The notes under the pieces were generated by a model. The model made no database searches and had not been told where the DNA came from. It saw only the letters and a list, made by a program, of their open reading frames with translations. The position numbers were made by a program, and so were the translations under genes. A stretch of 64,000 nucleotides of DNA from Drosophila pseudoobscura (lineage: Eukaryota; Arthropoda; Insecta; Diptera; Drosophilidae). Shown here piece by piece: positions 60,615-64,000 of the stretch (the stretch's first letter is position 1; every line of letters begins with the position of its first letter). The stretch covers positions 18,981,001 through 19,045,000 of the forward strand of contig NC_046683.1 of the NCBI RefSeq assembly GCF_009870125.1, read 5' to 3'.

Positions 60615-60920
60615 ACGACGCACAAGGAGGGGCAACGGGCGAGGCATACGGAGAAGGATGGATAATTTTCAAAACGGGAGCGAGCGAGAGAGCCAGCTGG
60701 AAGGCAAGAGAGAGCCGTCCCACGGGCCAATGTAAGGCACCGTTACAGGGAACGGTGAGCACTGGCACGAGGGAGCAGCGCACTATCAGGTCTTTTCAAA
60801 AGTTGACCAGCAGCATTTAATAAGCAGCGAAAATGGATTCGCCGCGGGTATCAAAGTCGGCGGCAGGCGTACCAGGTCGAGCGCGAGGAGCAAAGGGCGA
60901 GGTCCCCGGAGCTGCAGCTA

Positions 60921-61883
60921 TTGGCCTCACCGCTAGTGTCAACCGCGGGATCCATGGGACCGACGGTGTCCCCGGTGGTATCGCCGGGGTACACCGAGGC
61001 GGAAAGTGATCTGGAATTGATGAGCTGGGAGCCGGCGACACGTAGAAAACGCGCACGCGAGGCGAAGCGCGAGGAGCCCCGGACCAGCAGACGCGAGGAG
61101 CCCCGCACCAGCAAGCGCGAGGAGCCCCACACCGGCAAGCGCGAGGAGCCCCGCACCAGCGAGCGCGAGGAGCCCCACACCGGCAAGCGCGAGGATCACC
61201 GGACTAGCAGACGCGAGGAGCCCCGCACCGGCAAGCGCGAGGAGCCCCACACTGGCAAGCGCGAGGAGCCCCGGACCAGCAAGCGCGAGAAGCCCCACTC
61301 CAGCAAGAGAGAGGAGCGGCCTGAGGGAGGAAGGAGTGGGCGCGCGGAGACGCGGAAGGAGGAGTCCGCGTACGGCCAAGGAAGAGGAGTCGTCGGCACG
61401 CACAAGGGAGGTCGACGGCGCGGCGAGGGGATCAGCGACCGACAGACCCACAGGTCGGCAGCCAACGCCGACCGAAACCGCGGACAAGGAGCAGCAGACA
61501 ACGGAGGAGGACGCCCTGACGCTGGCAAAGAGGCTGAAAAGGAGGCGCAAGAAGCGGAGGCGGAGCGCCACAAACGGGACGTCGCGCATCAATGGCGGTG
61601 CATTAGCCGGATCAACGCAGCTGATCAAAGGGAGATGACGCGTCTGCGTGCGGAAGCGGAGAAGGCAAGGGCGACGCGGGCGGAGGGCGCGGCAGGCGGG
61701 CTGCCGGTGATCTCCAGGCGGAGTGCCCACCAGCGCCGAAGGCGGCCCGAAGAGGAGAGGCTACGACGAGCCGAGGTGGAGGAGGAAGAGCTCTGGCAGC
61801 CACCCCCTGAACACGTCGAGTCCGAGGAGGAGCCACGGCCACAGGCCCCACCGTCACCGACTCCAGAGTCGGCCGCCGGATGA
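60921..61883 (+). CDS. Highly charged ORF after the gypsy integrase, 24-bp repeats
   Basis: An open frame of about 320 codons (no ATG at the nominal start; first Met follows STAGS at about 60954). It starts SPVVSPGYTEAESDLELMSW, then an Arg/Glu-rich array of 8-residue units (REEPRTSK, REEPHTGK) at about 61069-61312, then long acidic/basic helices (EAEKEAQEAEAERHKRDVAH, RLRAEAEKARATRAEG) and a Pro-rich end. No CCHC motif or known domain. It lies between integrase and the probable 3' LTR, the position of a third ORF in some gypsy elements; a rearranged gag is the alternative. GC content is far above its neighbours. Confidence 0.5.
   Translation: MASPLVSTAGSMGPTVSPVVSPGYTEAESDLELMSWEPATRRKRAREAKREEPRTSRREEPRTSKREEPHTGKREEPRTSEREEPHTGKREDHRTSRREEPRTGKREEPHTGKREEPRTSKREKPHSSKREERPEGGRSGRAETRKEESAYGQGRGVVGTHKGGRRRGEGISDRQTHRSAANADRNRGQGAADNGGGRPDAGKEAEKEAQEAEAERHKRDVAHQWRCISRINAADQREMTRLRAEAEKARATRAEGAAGGLPVISRRSAHQRRRRPEEERLRRAEVEEEELWQPPPEHVESEEEPRPQAPPSPTPESAAG
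61069..61312 (+). repeat. 24-bp coding tandem repeat
   Basis: About ten units of CGCGAGGAGCCCCGCACCAG CAAG with variants; each encodes REEPRTSK or REEPHTGK. Units are in frame with no interruption. Confidence 0.9.
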
Positions 61884-62384
61884 CAACGCGCGCGGCCAAG
61901 GGGATCAGCAGCATCAGCAGCAGCAGCAGCACGGGCCGCATGATGTGGGCCTCGGGGCCCGCGCCTCAGCAGCCCGGGCAAGAGGCGAGGGAGGCTCGAC
62001 TGTGGGAGGAGGCACCACGCGCCAGTGACGAGCGGGACCCGAGGCGGCGGGCACAGCCACAGCCGAAGAGGTCGAGACGGAGGGTACGACAAACACGCCA
62101 ACACCCAGCGGCGGTACCCGAAGTCGAGGTGGCGACCGACGGCGAAGCGGGTGACGGCGCGAGAGCAACGGCGGAAGCGAAGAAGGACGAGGCCGCGGAA
62201 GAGAGGACCTTGGCGATGGCCGGAACCCGGCCAGGGCGAGCGACCGAAGCTGGGCCGACAGGCGTCGTGCCCAGGGGAGCGGGCGGAGGCGCGCCGGCCC
62301 GAGCTCCAGCGCCAGGCATCGTGGAGGCGGCGAATTCCCGAGGCGACGCAGAAGCGAGCCTGTAAGAGGAGGGATTTGGGCCAC
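61880..62384 (+). other. GC-rich continuation of the charged ORF region
   Basis: Multiple overlapping open frames on both strands reflect high GC rather than coding. Contains a CAGCAG run (61908-61930). It ends in a purine-rich GTAAGAGGAGGGATTTGGG at 62362-62380, a possible polypurine tract. Confidence 0.4.
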
Positions 62385-62388
62385 GTGG

Positions 62389-62583
62389 TAAGAATCGCTA
62401 GCCCCAGTCAGTAGAGCCGGCGGTGCCACGCTTGGCGACGCCGTGGGGGGCCAGGGAGCGACGCGCTCATCGAATCACAGAGAACCAGCACCGGAGTCGG
62501 AATAGCGTAAGATAGACTTAAGATACCAATAAAGCATATTAACATACCCAACACGTGCGTTCTTACTTGTCGTCGGGGCAACA
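62389..62583 (+). repeat. Possible short 3' LTR of the gypsy remnant
   Basis: TGGTAAGAATCGCTAGCCCC follows a purine-rich tract, CCAATAAAGCATATT provides a polyadenylation signal at about 62529, and CGTCGGGGCAACA could be the LTR end. About 195 bp. With no second LTR, boundaries are tentative. Confidence 0.4.
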
Positions 62584-62611
62584 TACAAATATTGTATGAC
62601 CGCTGAGCCAG

Positions 62612-63229
62612 CCCAGCTATCAATCCCACCTAGGGAGGACTAGGAGATGGGCGAACCAGGACTCAAAGCTAGCTGATGGCTCAAAGCTAGACGACCGGAG
62701 CGTCGAGCTGAACATCAGTCATTTCTTCAGGGGATCACTGTAGTGTGTTCCAAGCGGAGATTGAAGCCATCAAGGAGGCCATTTCTATCGTCTCCAAACT
62801 ACGTCTAGACACGCACTTAGTGTGCGTCTTCTAGAACTCAGCGAGTGTAAATGACTGCCGCAGGTCTCTGCACGAGATCGCAGAGCAGTTAGATGGTCCC
62901 CGGCCACAGGGACATCGAGGGGAACGCCCCATTTCTTCTGCCACTGCCCGGCCCTTGGAAATCGTCGTCTTCGTATTCTCGGGGCCGCTTTCCTCACGGA
63001 CATTTCGGACCTGTCCGAAATCAAACCGGGGACCTTGTCCAGATTCATCCAAGCCTCAGGATGGGACTGCCCTTAATTTGCAACTGCCTGCTCTCCACGG
63101 TTTTTAGGCACTGGGAAGGGGCACACGCCCATGCGGCACCACAACGGACCTTCTACAGGTCCAAGTGAGCTTGGGAGGGTTTCATCACTCCCCCAGGCTA
63201 CCGCCAGAACCTAACCTAACCTAACCATT
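62612..63229 (+). mobile_element. LOA-type LINE 3' portion, deleted, in 5S spacer
   Basis: Starts in decayed RNase H sequence (ATCAATCCCACCTAGGGAGG, GAACATCAGTCATTTCTTCA), keeps a zinc-knuckle end (GAACGCCCCATTTCTTCTGC encoding FLCHCPAL-like residues; then DISDLSEIKPGTLSRFIQAS) and the same 3' UTR as the left LINE. It ends CCTAACCTAACCTAACC followed directly by ATTGTTCGAAGGGG, 5S spacer. Confidence 0.85.
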
Positions 63230-63417
63230 GTTCGAAGGGGAACGGCATTTGGTTTTCTTTTTCTAAATAATTGCATAAATACAGGCACCCCATACCACAT
63301 CCAATCCCTGCCAGCAGATCCTAGTCTAGTCGTTTGAACTAAAACCCATCTTATTGTTAGTTTTGGTCAGTCGAAGGCAGAACACAAAGGAAACCAACGT
63401 TCAGCTCCCAGGCTTTC

Positions 63418-63537
63418 GCCAACGACCATACTACGCTGAATACATCGGTTCTCGTCCGATCACCGAAATTAAGCAGCGTCGGGCGCGGTTAGTACTTAGA
63501 TGGGGGACCGCTTGGGAACACCGCGTGTTGTTGGCTT
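63418..63537 (+). rRNA. 5S rRNA: 5S ribosomal RNA
   Basis: A 120-nt gene with intact ends (GCCAACGACC / GTTGTTGGCTT) and internal control region. The T7 terminator follows within about 12 nt. The LINE tail lies about 190 bp upstream, outside the conserved proximal upstream region. Confidence 0.96.
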
Positions 63538-63856
63538 CGTCACCAACTTTTTTTGCCTTTTTGCCTTTTTGCCTTTTGCCGTATTTTCGTTTCGTTTTTC
63601 ATATTTCTTTTTTCGTTTTTATTTTCCTTGAATTATATTTTGGCCAATTAAAATTTATATTACTATTGTTCGAAGGGGAACGGCATTTGGTTTTCTTTTT
63701 CTAAATAAATGCATAAATACAGGCACCCCATACCACATCCAATCCCTGCCAGCAGATCCTAGTCTAGTCGTTTGAACTAAAACCCATCTTATTGTTAGTT
63801 TTGGTCAGTCGAAGGCAGAACACAAAGGAAAACCAACGTTCAGCTCCCAGGCTTTC

Positions 63857-63976
63857 GCCAACGACCATACTACGCTGAATACATCGGTTCTCGTCCGATC
63901 ACCGAAATTAAGCAGCGTCGGGCGCGGTTAGTACTTAGATGGGGGACCGCTTGGGAACACCGCGTGTTGTTGGCTT
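63857..63976 (+). rRNA. 5S rRNA: 5S ribosomal RNA
   Basis: A 120-nt gene identical to the one at 63418 by inspection. Upstream and downstream spacer are those of an uninterrupted array unit; the T7 run at 63987-63993 terminates transcription. The most likely functional copies in the window are this and 63418. Confidence 0.96.
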
Positions 63977-64000
63977 CGTCACCAACTTTTTTTGCCTTTT

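Larger units (their letters stand above)
63224..64000 (+). repeat. Two consecutive 5S rDNA units, 439-bp period
   Basis: Gene starts at 63418 and 63857 are 439 bp apart. The spacer carries TTGGCCAATTAAAATTTATA, ATTGTTCGAAGGGGAACGGC and GCATAAATACAGGCACCCCA. The first unit has extra TTTTTGCC repeats after its terminator (63549-63580). The array continues past the window edge. Confidence 0.95.

Noticed and set aside
61190..62430. Long minus-strand frames in the GC-rich block, rich in Leu, Pro, Ser and Arg
   Set aside because: High GC removes stop codons in all frames; the repeat units read sensibly only as REEPRTSK on the plus strand, and no domain is seen on minus.

Overview
The window looks like repeat-dense heterochromatin of a Drosophila species. 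Four 5S rRNA genes match the Drosophila 5S sequence, introns are short (about 60 bp), and nearly everything else is insect transposable elements. A LOA-clade LINE (Bilbo/TRIM-like) and many DINE-1/ISY-type Helitrons suggest the obscura group (pericentromere, Y or neo-Y), but that is inference. No intact, clearly functional host gene is visible; the best candidates are a small RNF4-like RING ORF and the 5S genes.

Layout. 1-7066: a plus-strand LOA-type LINE whose RT part lies in a 2.46-kb tandem duplication, each unit carrying an antisense piece of another LINE. 7067-7486: a 5S unit. 7487-28286: one large Ty3/gypsy complex. A dead minus-strand Osvaldo/Ulysses-like element (7487-13961) meets a plus-strand copy head to head (13962 onward), and the plus copy has a duplicated gag. 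Nested in the first plus gag is a young, intact mdg3/blastopia-like element (16388-21835) with apparently identical 293-bp LTRs and a CTTT target duplication. 28287-35030: dispersed repeats, Helitron pieces, a RING gene sitting inside a DUF4806-type coding frame, and a dead Tc1 copy. 35036-38596: a Helitron with a hAT element inserted near its tip. 38803-40952: a LINE copy with a 12-bp target duplication. 41086-42350: BEL/Pao remains. 42350-48285: DUF4806-like exons, a deleted hAT copy, and a broken RAG1/Transib-like transposase. 48780-52957: a second LINE lineage. 52957-64000: 5S spacer and genes again, interrupted by Helitrons, a multi-exon HERC4-like HECT fragment, another LINE and a gypsy remnant, ending in two adjacent 5S units of 439-bp period.

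Overall logic: a 5S rDNA array has been invaded and pulled apart by transposons, and later duplications copied some insertions together with the 5S spacer. Several families here are mobilisation-dead but still multiplied, either in trans (a LINE subfamily lacking the RT active-site motif) or by segmental duplication (Osvaldo-like copies sharing the same lesions). Family names rest on motif recognition only; no database search was possible.
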